From Plasmodium brasilianum (lineage: Eukaryota > Apicomplexa > Aconoidasida > Haemosporida > Plasmodiidae), in the NCBI RefSeq assembly GCF_023973825.1, contig NC_090124.1, forward strand, positions 1,915,501 to 1,979,500: DNA of 64,000 bases, read 5' to 3'. Numbering within the stretch: position 1 is the stretch's first letter; each line of letters opens with the position of its first letter. Positions 1 through 10,904 of the stretch are shown here, in pieces. The position numbers and the translations under genes were made by a program. The notes beneath the pieces are model-generated. The model worked only from the letters and a program-made list of their open reading frames with translations, had not been told where the DNA came from and ran no database searches.

Positions 1-2033
1 TGTTTCCTTAAGGTATCCTCTAAGCATCTTATATAACATTTTAATTCAAAATTTTTTTTCATATGTATTATTTTGTCTTCCAACATATTGTGCATGTTTT
101 GTTTTTCTACTTGTAATCTTCTTATATCCTTATCCATAGAATTAATTTTTTCATTTAAGTAATTTGCCTGGTCACATATATCCATATCATTCTTTATACA
201 TGAGAACTGTTTTGATAGTTGTAGCAGTTGGTTTGTCTGTCTCTCATTTATATCACTTAGCATTTTTTCCTTTTTCTTCAACTCGGCTATTTCACCAACA
301 TACTCTTCTTTCAACATGTTTAAGTAGTTCAAGTTATTTGCATCTCTGTTGCAGTATATTAGTATACGAAAGAGTTCTTTCATATCGTTCATCAGTAGCT
401 CGAAGAGCATGCTGGCACATGTGATGCGGTCATCATTCACACGGTTTGCATCATTTGCATCATTTACGTCGGTTACACGATCTACTTCTTTTACATCATT
501 CACTTTTTTCACACGATTTACTTCCTTCACACCGCTCGCATCGCTTGCATCGTTCCTGGCGGATCCACGTCCACGCTGCTTCCTCAACGCTACTATCGTT
601 TCTGCTATATGGTTATATTTATCATTAACTAAGTTATAACTTACATTATTTATTATTTTTTCTTGAAATTCTGCTAAAAACATTTCACCAAGGAAGAATT
701 CTGTTACAACTGCTGCATCTTTTTTCTCTTTTGTTTTGATTTCTTCCTTTCCTTCTAATTCCTTCATATTATTTCCTTCACACGCTTCGTATTCATCCCA
801 ATTCGAAATTGATATGACATTGTTCATGTGGACGTTCTTTTGAGTTATTTTCCTCTCCGATGTATTTGTTTTTTCAGGTAAGTTTTCTACAATTGCGTTG
901 CACCGGTTGAAGCGATTGCTCCTACCACTGCTGCCAATTTTATCACTGTCTCTACTTCCTTGTTTACTATACTTGTTACACTCATTATTCTCATTATTCT
1001 CATTATTCTCATTATTCTCATTATTCTCATTATTCTCATTATTCTCATTATTCTCATTATTCTCATTATTCTCATTATACTCATTATTCTCATTATTCTC
1101 ATTATTCTCATTATACTCATTATTCTCATTATTCTCATTATTCTCATTATTCTCATTATTCTCATTATTCTCATTATACTCATTATTCTCATTATACTCA
1201 TTATTCTCATTATACTCATTATTCTCATTATTCTCATTATACTCATTATTCTCATTATTCTCATTATTCTCATTATTCTCATTATACTCATTATTCTCAT
1301 TATTCTCATTAGTCCCACTGGATGGAATTACTGCACTTCTTTTCTCTTCTTCCCTTTTGTGCATTCCCACCCCACTGCTTATTTCTCTTGTGCTACCTAC
1401 CCCTTCTCGTTCAGTACGACTGTATTTACAAGCCTTTCTTGTGTCGTTACAAGTATTGCTTACTTGTTTTCCTGGTTCATTATTTTCTTCTTTTTCCTGT
1501 ACACATTCATGATTCTGTACTTGATCTGTTCTTTCCTTCTTTGTTTCTCTTTCAAAGCACGTTTCATTGTTGTATTCGCTTAGGGTACATTTGACATTAC
1601 TGTTGTGCATCTTATATTTGGATCTGCTATTACCTTTGGACGTGTGCTTAGTCTTTGCTTTCTTATTATTACGGTCATACTCACACCATGCATTGCTATC
1701 ATCTGTGTTGACATTGCATTCATTATCACAGCATACACTGCCATTGCTTCCACGACAATGCTGATTCTTACTCCACTTTTCTTCATTTTTTAGCTCCTCG
1801 TATAAAATTTTTTCTTGAATGAACTCCCTTTTTTCCACATGCACTTCATCCCACTTTGTTAGTTTATTTTTTGAGTATGACAAATCTATATCTGACCCTG
1901 AGTTATAACTCATATTTTTCTTTTCTTCTAATATGAACGAATCATTTTTTTGGTTCCTTAGTAGTAGTTTACTGTTTAGTTGATCCAAAATTTTCTTCTT
2001 TGCTTGGTCTATGTCAAGTAAAAATTTAAGCAT
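1..2033 (-). CDS. Conserved Plasmodium protein with Asn/Glu repeat and coiled coil (3' end outside window)
   Basis: One open frame runs from an ATG at 2033-2031 to the left edge without a stop, so the C-terminus is missing. An in-frame stop lies just upstream at about 2049, which supports this ATG. The protein begins MLKFLLDIDQAKKKILDQLN and is hydrophilic and Lys/Glu/Asn-rich. It carries a long Asn-Asn-Glu tandem repeat (about residues 242-351) and then a more ordered tail. Near the edge the frame reads ...YLNEKINSMDKDIRRLQVEK..., with heptad-like spacing that suggests a coiled coil. There is no signal peptide or membrane segment in the visible part. I do not recognise the family. A structural or cytoskeletal role is possible from the coiled coil alone, but that is inference. 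It is transcribed away from the 2034-4094 region. Confidence 0.8.
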   Translation of the reverse strand, partial: MLKFLLDIDQAKKKILDQLNSKLLLRNQKNDSFILEEKKNMSYNSGSDIDLSYSKNKLTKWDEVHVEKREFIQEKILYEELKNEEKWSKNQHCRGSNGSVCCDNECNVNTDDSNAWCEYDRNNKKAKTKHTSKGNSRSKYKMHNSNVKCTLSEYNNETCFERETKKERTDQVQNHECVQEKEENNEPGKQVSNTCNDTRKACKYSRTEREGVGSTREISSGVGMHKREEEKRSAVIPSSGTNENNENNEYNENNENNENNENNEYNENNENNEYNENNEYNENNEYNENNENNENNENNENNENNEYNENNENNENNEYNENNENNENNENNENNENNENNENNENNENNECNKYSKQGSRDSDKIGSSGRSNRFNRCNAIVENLPEKTNTSERKITQKNVHMNNVISISNWDEYEACEGNNMKELEGKEEIKTKEKKDAAVVTEFFLGEMFLAEFQEKIINNVSYNLVNDKYNHIAETIVALRKQRGRGSARNDASDASGVKEVNRVKKVNDVKEVDRVTDVNDANDANRVNDDRITCASMLFELLMNDMKELFRILIYCNRDANNLNYLNMLKEEYVGEIAELKKKEKMLSDINERQTNQLLQLSKQFSCIKNDMDICDQANYLNEKINSMDKDIRRLQVEKQNMHNMLEDKIIHMKKNFELKCYIRCLEDTLRK
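981..1307 (-). repeat. 9-bp coding tandem repeat (Asn-Asn-Glu)
   Basis: About 36 copies of a 9-bp unit (CTCATTATT on the + strand) lie in frame in the minus-strand gene and encode Glu-Asn-Asn. Several units carry one T-to-A change that gives Glu-Tyr-Asn. The unit is a multiple of three, so copy-number change keeps the frame. This is typical Plasmodium low-complexity sequence. Confidence 0.9.
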
Positions 2034-2153
2034 AACGTGCGCGTATGTCTACGTGGGAAATGGGAGGAGGTGGAAGAGGGGAATGGTTACCTGAACTTGT
2101 GCTACACGTACATACGCGCACATACACGTACACATGCATAGAAACACACACAC

Positions 2154-2185
<32 letters not shown>

Positions 2186-2520
2186 TCATATGCACATATA
2201 TATTTAAACTCCCGCATGTACAAGGTACTTGCAAAGGTACACACACACACGTACAGGTGCATACATTTATATATACAAGTACGTATACATATGTAAGTAC
2301 ATGTGCATGCTTATCCTTTTTTAGAGGAAAAAGGCAAAGAGAATAATATTTCATACGGTATATCATTTGAAAGAAAGATAAAACATCATCATTGTGTCAA
2401 AAAAAAAAAAAAAAATGCGACGCAAGAAATTTTTAATTTTTTAAAATTAACAAAATAGCGTTTAATGAAAGGTTCAAAAAGGGTTAATGTAATATAACTT
2501 TCAGAAAGTGGGGGGGGGAG

Positions 2521-2632
2521 GAAAAATAAAATAAAATAAAAAAAAATAAAATAAAAATAAAATAAAATAAAAATAAAATAATATAAAATAAAAATAATAT
2601 AAAATAAAAATAAAAATAAAATAAAATAATAC
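2521..2632. repeat. AAATA/AAAATA low-complexity repeat
   Basis: Repeated AAATAAAAT-type units follow a short G-run at 2510-2518. Non-coding, all A and T. Confidence 0.85.
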
Positions 2633-3533
2633 TCTTCCTAATTTTACTTATTAATAATACCTACAGATTTTTTTAATTACTCAAAAAAAAAAAAAAAAAT
2701 TATTCTTCTAAGAATAAAAGAGAAGTAGATAGAGAAAGTGTAAATGAGAAGGCGAATGAGTATGAGAATGAATACGAATATGAAGAGTTAAAACGAACAG
2801 GGAGAGAAGAATATTCCCTCAACGTTGATAATACACATCAACATTATCGACATAGTGGAAATTAAATTTATAACACAACTTAGCAGATTGTTCGGATTAA
2901 GCTAAATTTAAAAGTATAATACCACAAAAAAGAATTTTTTTTTTTTTTCTTTTTTTTACATAGTATGCGCTCTTAAATGATTTAGAGTGTTTTAATGCAA
3001 TGGTGAAGTAGTCATGTCAAGTGAACAAATTACCATAGTGTCAATGAACCAATGTGGCACTGTACCATTTTGACGTTTTGCTAATTTAGGAGAGCAATTG
3101 GAAAGAATAAAGATTGAGCAAACACGAGAAAAACTAAATTCTTGGAAGATTTCGTCTTCCTCCCCCCATCCCCGGCTTTCGTTCGTATTAATATTAGTTT
3201 TTGGAGAAATTTTTTTTTTTTTTTAAATTGTTTTTTCTGTTCTTCTATCGTGATATATTTTTTTTTATACCGTTTCGTGAAAAACATCTCGTATTGTTTA
3301 TGAGTGTAAAATGTCTAAAAGTAGAATAAAGAAAATTTTAATATGTACCTTTTTTCCATTTATATGAAAACCAAAGAATGCGTTATTGGCTCGTTTATAT
3401 AGTATGTATATATTTCATTTAAAGCATGTAAGAGGGTATGTGTAACGGTTAGACAAAATGTGGATGTTGCACTAAAATGAGATATTCAAAAAGGTCTAAA
3501 AAGGTAAGAAGATGACAAGTTAAAATATCAAAA

Positions 3534-3688
3534 AATTAAAAATTAAAAATTAAATATTAAAAATTAAATATTAAAAATTAAATATTAAAAATTAAAAATT
3601 AAGTATTAAAAATTAAAAATTAAAAATTAAGTATTAAAAATTAAAAATTAAAAATTAAATATTAAAAATTAAAAATTAAATATTAAAA
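3534..3688. repeat. ATTAAAA/ATTAAAT tandem repeat
   Basis: About 20 head-to-tail copies of ATTAAAAATTAAATATTAAA-like units. Non-coding A/T sequence downstream of the citrate synthase-like gene. Confidence 0.85.
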
Positions 3689-4094
3689 AGCTAAATAATT
3701 TAATAATTAATTAATTAATCAGTTAATTATATAATTAAATTATCAAATAATCCAGAAAACTTGAAGAAAGAAGGGCGCACCCCCTCCCCATTTTGTATTT
3801 TCTTAAAACTTGCACTTGATCAAAATGTAGATTATGCTTGAACAGAAGAAGGATAATATGGTTATAGGACACTCGTAAAAATGAGAAAAAGAGATTCATT
3901 CAAATTTTCTAATAAATGCAAAGTGTAACTTGAATCTGTTTCTTATATCATTTTATTCTTTTTTTTTTTTGCTTTTATTTGCTCTATTTTTCATTTGGTT
4001 AAATACTGTTTGCACACACAGCGTCCAAAGGAGTACTGGGAAAAAAGGGGGAACTGTCGAAAATTAGTAAAATGCTCATATAACAAGGAATGGA

Positions 4095-5749
4095 CTATGA
4101 TGCAGTAGGATCTCCTAGTTCCTTTGCATTACTTGCATCCACGTATTTTATAGGAGTGTTTCCTATATACACGCCAGAGTATTTCACTATTTTATTATTT
4201 TCCGTTTGTTCGTTTATATGTGCTGTGAAGCTTAATAGTCTTGCAAGAAAATAGAGCGGTGGTAAGTATTCTAGTGAGATGTCTAGTAGGTGGAATGTTA
4301 GAAGAGTATAATAATAGCTAGATGCATATTTTTTTTTATTTTTTAAAAAAAAGTTTTCAATATCTATAAAATGAGTTAATATATCTACATTAGCCTGAGA
4401 AGTCATCCTACAATAATTTTCTAAATATTTTTTTAAAATTGCATTTTTTTTAAAAAAAAATTTATTATTATAAAAAAATAAATTCATGTTACTAATCTGC
4501 GATAAAATCTTATCCTTTTCGTACTCTGCTTTATCCTTAGAGGGTAACTTTACACTCAACAAGGAACGAAATGCTGTGTGTAAATCTATTTTTTTAAAAG
4601 TGTCTATGTAAAATGTAACAGCGTATAGAAATATATTAAAGTGGTTATCTTTGCTCACATTATATAGCATTCTTAATAAAAAAGTTTTTTCATTAATGCC
4701 ATTTTCACATATCAGCATTAACAAAATGGTAAGAACTTTTGTTTTTTCCTTTTTCATTGAGTCGTATAACTCTAATGAAGTTTTTTTCACGTGCTTAATC
4801 TCTCTCTGTCCACTTTTCATCTTCCCCTTTTCTTTATCGTATGCATCTTTTTCTGTGCCATTTTTTGAAATCCCTTTCTCATTATTTGCGAAATTTTCAA
4901 TAATAAAAGAACACAAGCTCTCAACTTTTATATTAGAAATATTTGAAGAAGTCCATTTTTTAGAATTAAACAAGTATATTAATTTTAAAGAGTATGCTAA
5001 AATTTCATAATAGCCCAAATTTATATCATTGTTATATTCATTTTGTAAAGATAATATAAGTAGACATACTCTTATTAATTCAAGAGGGTTAGAGCATTGT
5101 AAATTTTCCATTATTTTACATACTTTTTTCTCTTCATAAGAGTGAAAAGCATTTTCAAAATAACATTTCCTTTCATATAATTCCTTTGATGTTGGCAATC
5201 TTTTATATAGAAAAAGAAAAATTATTTCGTCGAACGTAGCATATTCACACAACTCATGTATGTTCAATCCTCTGTAAAAAATACCTAATATTTATTGAAG
5301 CAATTTCATACATATGTTTATGTATTTATTGTTGTAGAGAAACTGTATTTACGCTGCAGAAAAATGTCTGCTTTTAATGCGCTCAAGTGTACACATAAGG
5401 ATTTATTGATCGTACGGAAAAATACATATTTGCATAAACGGGCATGCATTATGGTGTACAGGATGCAGGACTCTCTACATACATTTTTTAGCAGTGAACC
5501 TAAGTCGCTCTGTCGAACTGAATCTACATCCATATCTCTTAATCCTTCTTTCATTTTTTAATAACCTTTGAGCTCAAAGAAAATTTCCGTTTCTAGCAAA
5601 ATATGAGGAAGCGTTTGCTCGCACCATCCTTTTATTTTCTCTCTTTTATTATTATTACAAAAATACCTTTTTTCAAAAAAAAAAATATTTTTTAAAAAAG
5701 CAAAATTTTTCACATGTAAAAAAGTAAATTTTCTTTTTATGTTATTCAT
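4095..5749 (-). CDS. Citrate synthase-like protein, divergent, multi-exon
   Basis: The main exon (5284-4095) opens with GIFYRGLNIHELCEYATFDE, the family's RYRGY-IeeLae--tFeEv signature, followed by LFLYKRLPTSKEL like the usual LL-GELPT-eel. Near the end, FLARLLSFTAHINEQTENN and then VYIGN match the C-terminal R-vGWiAH--EQ-----rPra-YvG block. The histidine loops expected of an active enzyme (HGGAN and GHGV types) and the substrate-binding Arg after YxG are not seen, so it is probably not a working citrate synthase. The exon starts at an AG acceptor (5286-5285) with phase 1. Upstream, one frame holds an ATG at 5749 with a mitochondrial-presequence-like start (MNNIKRKFTFLHVKNFAFLK) and continues with GLRDMDVDSVRQSDLGSLL. 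An in-frame TAA at 5560-5558 interrupts it. The true start could therefore be 5749 or the ATG at 5554, and the last upstream donor is uncertain (candidates near 5486 and 5350). Confidence 0.75.
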
Positions 5750-6104
5750 CGTACAAGGGGGAAGGTGAAAAAAAAAAAAAAAAAAAAGGAAAAAATAAAT
5801 TTAATGCTTGACAAAAATAAAAACATGTAAAATAAAAAGACTACTATATATAATATTTCATAAACGCACATGAGTCATTTCAAAAATTTTGAGATTAAGA
5901 AATACTGCTTGCACTTTAGTTCCATTTTCAAACTATATATAACCTATAAAAAACGCAGTAAATAAATTACAAATGGGACGGTGGGAAATTGGCAAAACAT
6001 ATGCACCCAATAAACAATAAATGCGATAGCGCAGTTGAGTATGCATTATGTATACATGTTGTTCGTACGTGTGTATCCACGTATGCACGCACGTATATAT
6101 ATAC

Positions 6105-6213
6105 GCACATATACATACATACATATATACATACATACATACGTATATACATACATTTATACATACGTATATACATACATTTATACATACATTTATACAT
6201 ACATTTATACATA
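6105..6213. repeat. TACA/TATACA microsatellite
   Basis: Imperfect TACA tetranucleotide units with TATA interruptions. Apparent ORFs here in several frames are by-products of the repeat. Confidence 0.85.
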
Positions 6214-6401
6214 AACATATGCATAATTAAAATTTTTTAATCGCTTAATTTTTAATTCTCATTTCTGAACTTTCAACTGCGAGTAAAAGCTGCATCTCTC
6301 AACTTTTAAATGCCTTCGAAGAAAAAAAAAATTAATAATTTGTGATAGATTTGATTAATTTTTTTTTTTTTTTTTACCTTTTAAAACTGCCTTGTATAAC
6401 A

Positions 6402-6632
6402 TCCTTTTTCTTTTTCTTTTTCTTTTTCTTTTTCTTTTTCTTTTTCTTTTTCTTTTTCTTTTTCTTTTTCTTTTTCTTTTTCTTTTTCTTTTTCTTTTTC
6501 TTTTTCTTTTTCTTTTTCTTTTTCTTTTTCTTTTTCTTTTTCTTTTTCTTTTTCTTTTTCTTTTTCTTTTTCTTTTTCTTTTTCTTTTTCTTTTTCTTTT
6601 TCTTTTTCTTTTTCTTTTTTCTTTTTTCTTTT
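6402..6632. repeat. Hexanucleotide (TTTTTC) array, about 37 copies
   Basis: A nearly perfect hexanucleotide array, drifting to 7-mers (TTTTTTC) at its right end. One strand is pure pyrimidine and the other pure purine. Long open frames (Lys-Glu or Phe-Leu dipeptides) exist on both strands only because the unit contains no stop. Confidence 0.95.
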
Positions 6633-7037
6633 TTTTGCGTAGTATATAACATTCATCATTTGCTTCTTACCTCATTAATTCTAAAAATTAAAATGCAAAG
6701 AATTCGACAAAATTGCGTTATGAGAATAATGTATGTATACACGTATATATATATATATATATATGTATATGTATATGTGTGAATATATTTATATGAATGT
6801 TTATATGTGTGCTCTCATATGTAATTACAAAAGGGCGACAGTTCTGAACAGTTCAGGTGCATTTTTTTAAAGCACTGTGAGAAATTAAACGCGTTTTAAA
6901 TCTTTTTGCAAAGATAAAAGTTTATACTTCTATGTAGTATGGAAATTAGCCAAAACGTATATAACTGTGTGAAAACCTTTTAAACGCGTATAAATTTGTT
7001 TTGAATTAATTGTTGTACATAATATATTTGTCATATG

Positions 7038-7068
7038 CAAGTGTAAGTTGCTTTCTACTTACAACTTG
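7038..7068. other. Short inverted repeat (potential hairpin)
   Basis: CAAGTGTAAGT and ACTTACAACTTG are inverted copies with one bulged base, separated by 8 bases. It lies in the divergent promoter region. Function unknown; it may be chance. Confidence 0.4.
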
Positions 7069-7129
7069 TTTAGTTCATCAACAATTTCACATTTTAAAGA
7101 AAACAATTACTTGTTTTGCACATAAATAA

Positions 7130-7174
<45 letters not shown>

Positions 7175-7669
7175 TGTACGTATACGTATATATATATACG
7201 TTTGCATCTTTAGGTAATTTTTATTATTCCTTTTAAAATAATAGCCTTTTTACTATTTTTGTTGTAAAATATGAGAGAAGTTCTTATGTAATTATTCCGT
7301 ACAAAAAAAAAAAAAAAAAAAAAAAAAAACTGATTACATAAGTTATTATATACATACAATTGTGCGTTTGAATACCCAAAAGAGAAATAAATCCTTTTTT
7401 TAGTTTCTTCTTGTATGTTTTTTAAAATTATACATAAGATTGTAACAACTATTTGACAAAATTTTATTTGTTTTGCTTTCTATTTTTAAAAGAACAAAAC
7501 AAAAAGAAACATAGTTTATTTTTTTTTTTTATGTAATTTAGGTTTTTATTTATATACATATATTTATTTTATGAACACGTCATACTTTTTTATTTAACTT
7601 TTAAGATTTGATAGGTGTTGTTAATATATTAATTATTAATAAATATATAAAGAAGAAAACTTTTTTTTT

Positions 7670-7707
<38 letters not shown>

Positions 7708-8087
7708 GCTTTATTTAAAAATTGAGTAGATCGCAGCTTTACATATATATAATATATATATACATACACACACGCACGTATATATATATGTTTGTGCTTA
7801 TATATTTATATTCATAATTTTAAGATTTAATTTAAAATACTTTTTCACTTCTCCATTTGCGCATTAGCAATTTTAATTTGATTGGTTTTTGTAATTACAA
7901 AAAATTACGACTCGTTCCTACTTTTTTAGGAAGATCGAAGGTGTATGAAAAGTTATTTGGGGAGTTTATGTTAAAAAAGAGCTAGATTAAGAAACAATTT
8001 GTACACTTATATACGTGTTTATTTAGGCATATAAATAATAAATTCGTTTATATATATATATATCCATATAAATTTTTATATGCACAG

Positions 8088-8120
<33 letters not shown>

Positions 8121-8214
8121 TACATATATACATACATACACGTTTATAAATAGATACAGCATTTCCAACATTTTCATCCGCGTAACATAATACTAATAAT
8201 TTTTTGTCAGAAAA

Positions 8215-8811
8215 ATGGATTTACTTTTAGCTAAAGCAATTTGCATATTTGCGTTTGTTTCAGTTGCAACATTCGGATGTTCTATACCATATTTGATAGG
8301 ATTGTTTGGACAGAAACAAAATATTGAACATGAAAAAAAAGTAAAAAATATCCTTTCTAATTTGAATTGTTTTGGTTCTGGTTTTATTTTTTCAATTGTT
8401 ATGTTCCATTTGTTACCAGAAACAATCATGATTGTAAGTTCACATAAGGACATCGTTATTTTTAACACATCTGATGCTGATATGAAAACACTCTATATCT
8501 TTTTTTTCGTATTTATTGGTTTCTGTGTGCAATTAGCATTAGAATATGTTCTACCAGTTGATAGTAATTATTGCTGTGTTGCTAATGATGACGTGAAGTC
8601 CATGTTGAATGATAATTTTTCCAAGTAAAATTTGAACAAGTAGAATATTCCTTGAGGAGATATACATGCGCAAAGATGAATATAATGCATTTATTTTTTT
8701 CTTAGCTATTTATAGTTTTTCCAAATTCACGTGAATTGTTTATAGTTTTTCTTAATTTATGTGAACTGCTCATAATTTTTCACATTTTTACCTCAACTGT
8801 TCATAATTTTG

Positions 8812-8843
<32 letters not shown>

Positions 8844-9129
8844 TTGTGATTATGTGCCTTTTTCAATTTGCCTTTTTAATTCCATTGTGTATTTAATTAT
8901 TTTATTGTAGAACGTTAGTAAAGGGTAAAAAGGATTCCATTAATATCGATATGCATAGTGTGGTAAGAAAACACCTACATATTTTCGTTATTTTTTTATA
9001 TTATCAGGTGCACTATGCTACTAGAGATATTTGTATATTTCATCTTTTTTCAATGAAATAAATGTTTGTTGCTAATTGTACGTTCATTTATGTTTTGCAA
9101 TTGAATATGAATAATACCATATTAACTCA

Positions 9130-9166
<37 letters not shown>

Positions 9167-10870
9167 GAAGAGTGTCAATGAAGATAAATATCATCATGCA
9201 TGTGATAGTGAGCATTTCAAGAAAAAACAGAATTTCTCACAATTTTTACACGTCCTAACATTGCAGTCATTTTTCTTAACAGTATCCTTGGCTGTACATT
9301 CGTGCAATGAAGGTAAGGATAAAGGAAAGAAAGAGATTAAGTGTAACTACATTGTTACAAGATCACATGGCAGATTGCTCATTTTTATGTAGTGCGTGAT
9401 ATTTTGTGTGTAAGTATGCATGTGTGTATCTATATATACGTAACATGTAATTATTTTTACCCACTTTTCCGCCTTTAGGAATGATCGTAGGAATGTCAGA
9501 TGACGTGCATTTTGTTTTTATAAATTCGTTTTGTATTTTATCACACAAGTGGATAGCAGGAGTTACTGTGGCTCTTTCACTAAATCAGAACAACATAGTA
9601 ATTTTTTTTTTTTTCTGAATAGTTATGTATTATGTATGTTGAAGGGTTTTTATTTATTCGTATATACAATTGTATATTTATCTGTATATATAATTGTATA
9701 TTTATCTGTATATATAATTGTATATTTATCTGTGTATTTAATTGTATATTTATCTGTATATTTAATTGTATATTTATCTTTATATTTAATTGTATATTTA
9801 TCTGTATATATAATTGTATATTTATCTGTATACTTAATTGTATATTTATCTGTATATTTAATTGTATATTTATCTGTATATTTAATTGTATATTTATCTG
9901 TATATATAATTGTATATTTATCTGTATATTTAATTGTATATTTATCTTTATATTTAATTGTATATTTATCTGTATATATAATTGTATATTTATCTGTATA
10001 TTTATTTGTATATATAATTGTATATTTATCTGTATATTTAATTGTATATTTATCTGTATATTTATCTGTATATTTAATTATATATTTATCTGTATATTTA
10101 ATTGTATATTTATCTGTTTATTTTTTTATTTGTATTTATTTGTTTATTTGTTTAATTTATTTATTTATTTTATTTATTTATTTTTTTATTTTTTTCATCT
10201 TGCACAACTCTTATATGTTTTAATGTTTTCTCGTCATTTGGTTTTCATATTTGACATCATTTTCCCATTCTTGTAGAGCAAAAATCTCAAGACAATATTG
10301 TTAGTAATTTTTATATTCTCTTCGCCCCTAGGAATAATATTAGGTCACTTGATACAGTCATCAGGTGGGGACGATAAGCAAATTTGATTTAATTTGATTT
10401 GATTTGACTCATTTCAATATGTTTTAATTTAATTTGATTTAGTTTTATTTGATGTAGTTCAAATTAATTTAATTTGACTTCAATTTGTTTAAATTTCGTT
10501 TAATTTTAATTTTAATTTTAATTTTAATTTTTTTTTTTTTTTTTTACAACCTGAGAATTTGCATGTTCATTTATTTCCTGCATTTATTTATAGGTGAAAA
10601 ATTAACATGTATAATCAATGCAATTTCCATTGGATCGTTGCTTTTCATTGGATGTGAGGTAAATTAGCTAAAACGACAACAAAATAGGGGCAGTTTTGTG
10701 TGTATAATGAGCACGCTGAAGTACATGTGTGCATATATACATGTGTACAATATACATATGTGCAATATACATATGTGCAATATACATGTGTGCAATATAC
10801 ATGTGTGCAATATACATGTGTGCAATATACATATGTGCATACATACTTATGTGCATACATACTTATGTAC

Positions 10871-10904
<34 letters not shown>

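Larger units (their letters stand above)
2034..4094. other. Intergenic region with ATG-less open segments on the + strand
   Basis: This stretch lies between the start of the left-edge gene and the 3' end of the citrate synthase-like gene. It holds TACA/TA microsatellites (about 2105-2300), poly-A tracts, an AAATA-type repeat (2521-2632) and an ATTAAAA-type repeat (3534-3688). Two + strand frames without ATG stay open for more than 50 codons: 2297-2458 and 2677-2864, the second reading ...KNKREVDRESVNEKANEYEN.... Shorter coding-like pieces follow to about 3510 and near 3840. I could not assemble them into a gene with normal introns, so no CDS is called. Confidence 0.5.
5750..8214. other. Divergent intergenic region (promoters of citrate synthase-like gene and ZIP1)
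   Basis: No gene is seen. It contains a TACA repeat (6105-6213), a long TTTTTC hexanucleotide array (6402-6632), TA runs (about 7138-7162), poly-A (7304-7329), poly-T (about 7669-7706), an AC run (8088-8115) and a small inverted repeat (7038-7068). The genes on both sides are transcribed outward, so both promoters and 5' UTRs should lie here. Confidence 0.75.

Noticed and set aside
898..1583. Long + strand frames of Leu/Phe/Ser and Ile/Leu repeats
   Set aside because: They are the antisense of the in-frame Asn-Asn-Glu coding repeat of the minus-strand gene.
3005..3240. + strand frame with one internal TGA, considered as a selenoprotein
   Set aside because: No recognisable selenoprotein motif and no SECIS element I can support; both pieces are short.
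6342..6782. Open frames of poly-Phe, Lys-Glu and Phe-Leu
   Set aside because: Fully explained by the TTTTTC hexanucleotide array.
7925..7990. Coding-like stretch in the ZIP1 5' region (RSKVYEKLFGEFMLKKS)
   Set aside because: Only 17 codons, no ATG, and the ZIP1 start at 8215 fits the family well.
9531..10276. 230-codon + strand frame rich in Tyr, Ile and Val
   Set aside because: It runs from ZIP1 exon 4 into the intron minisatellite; the splice sites and ZIP motifs explain the region better.
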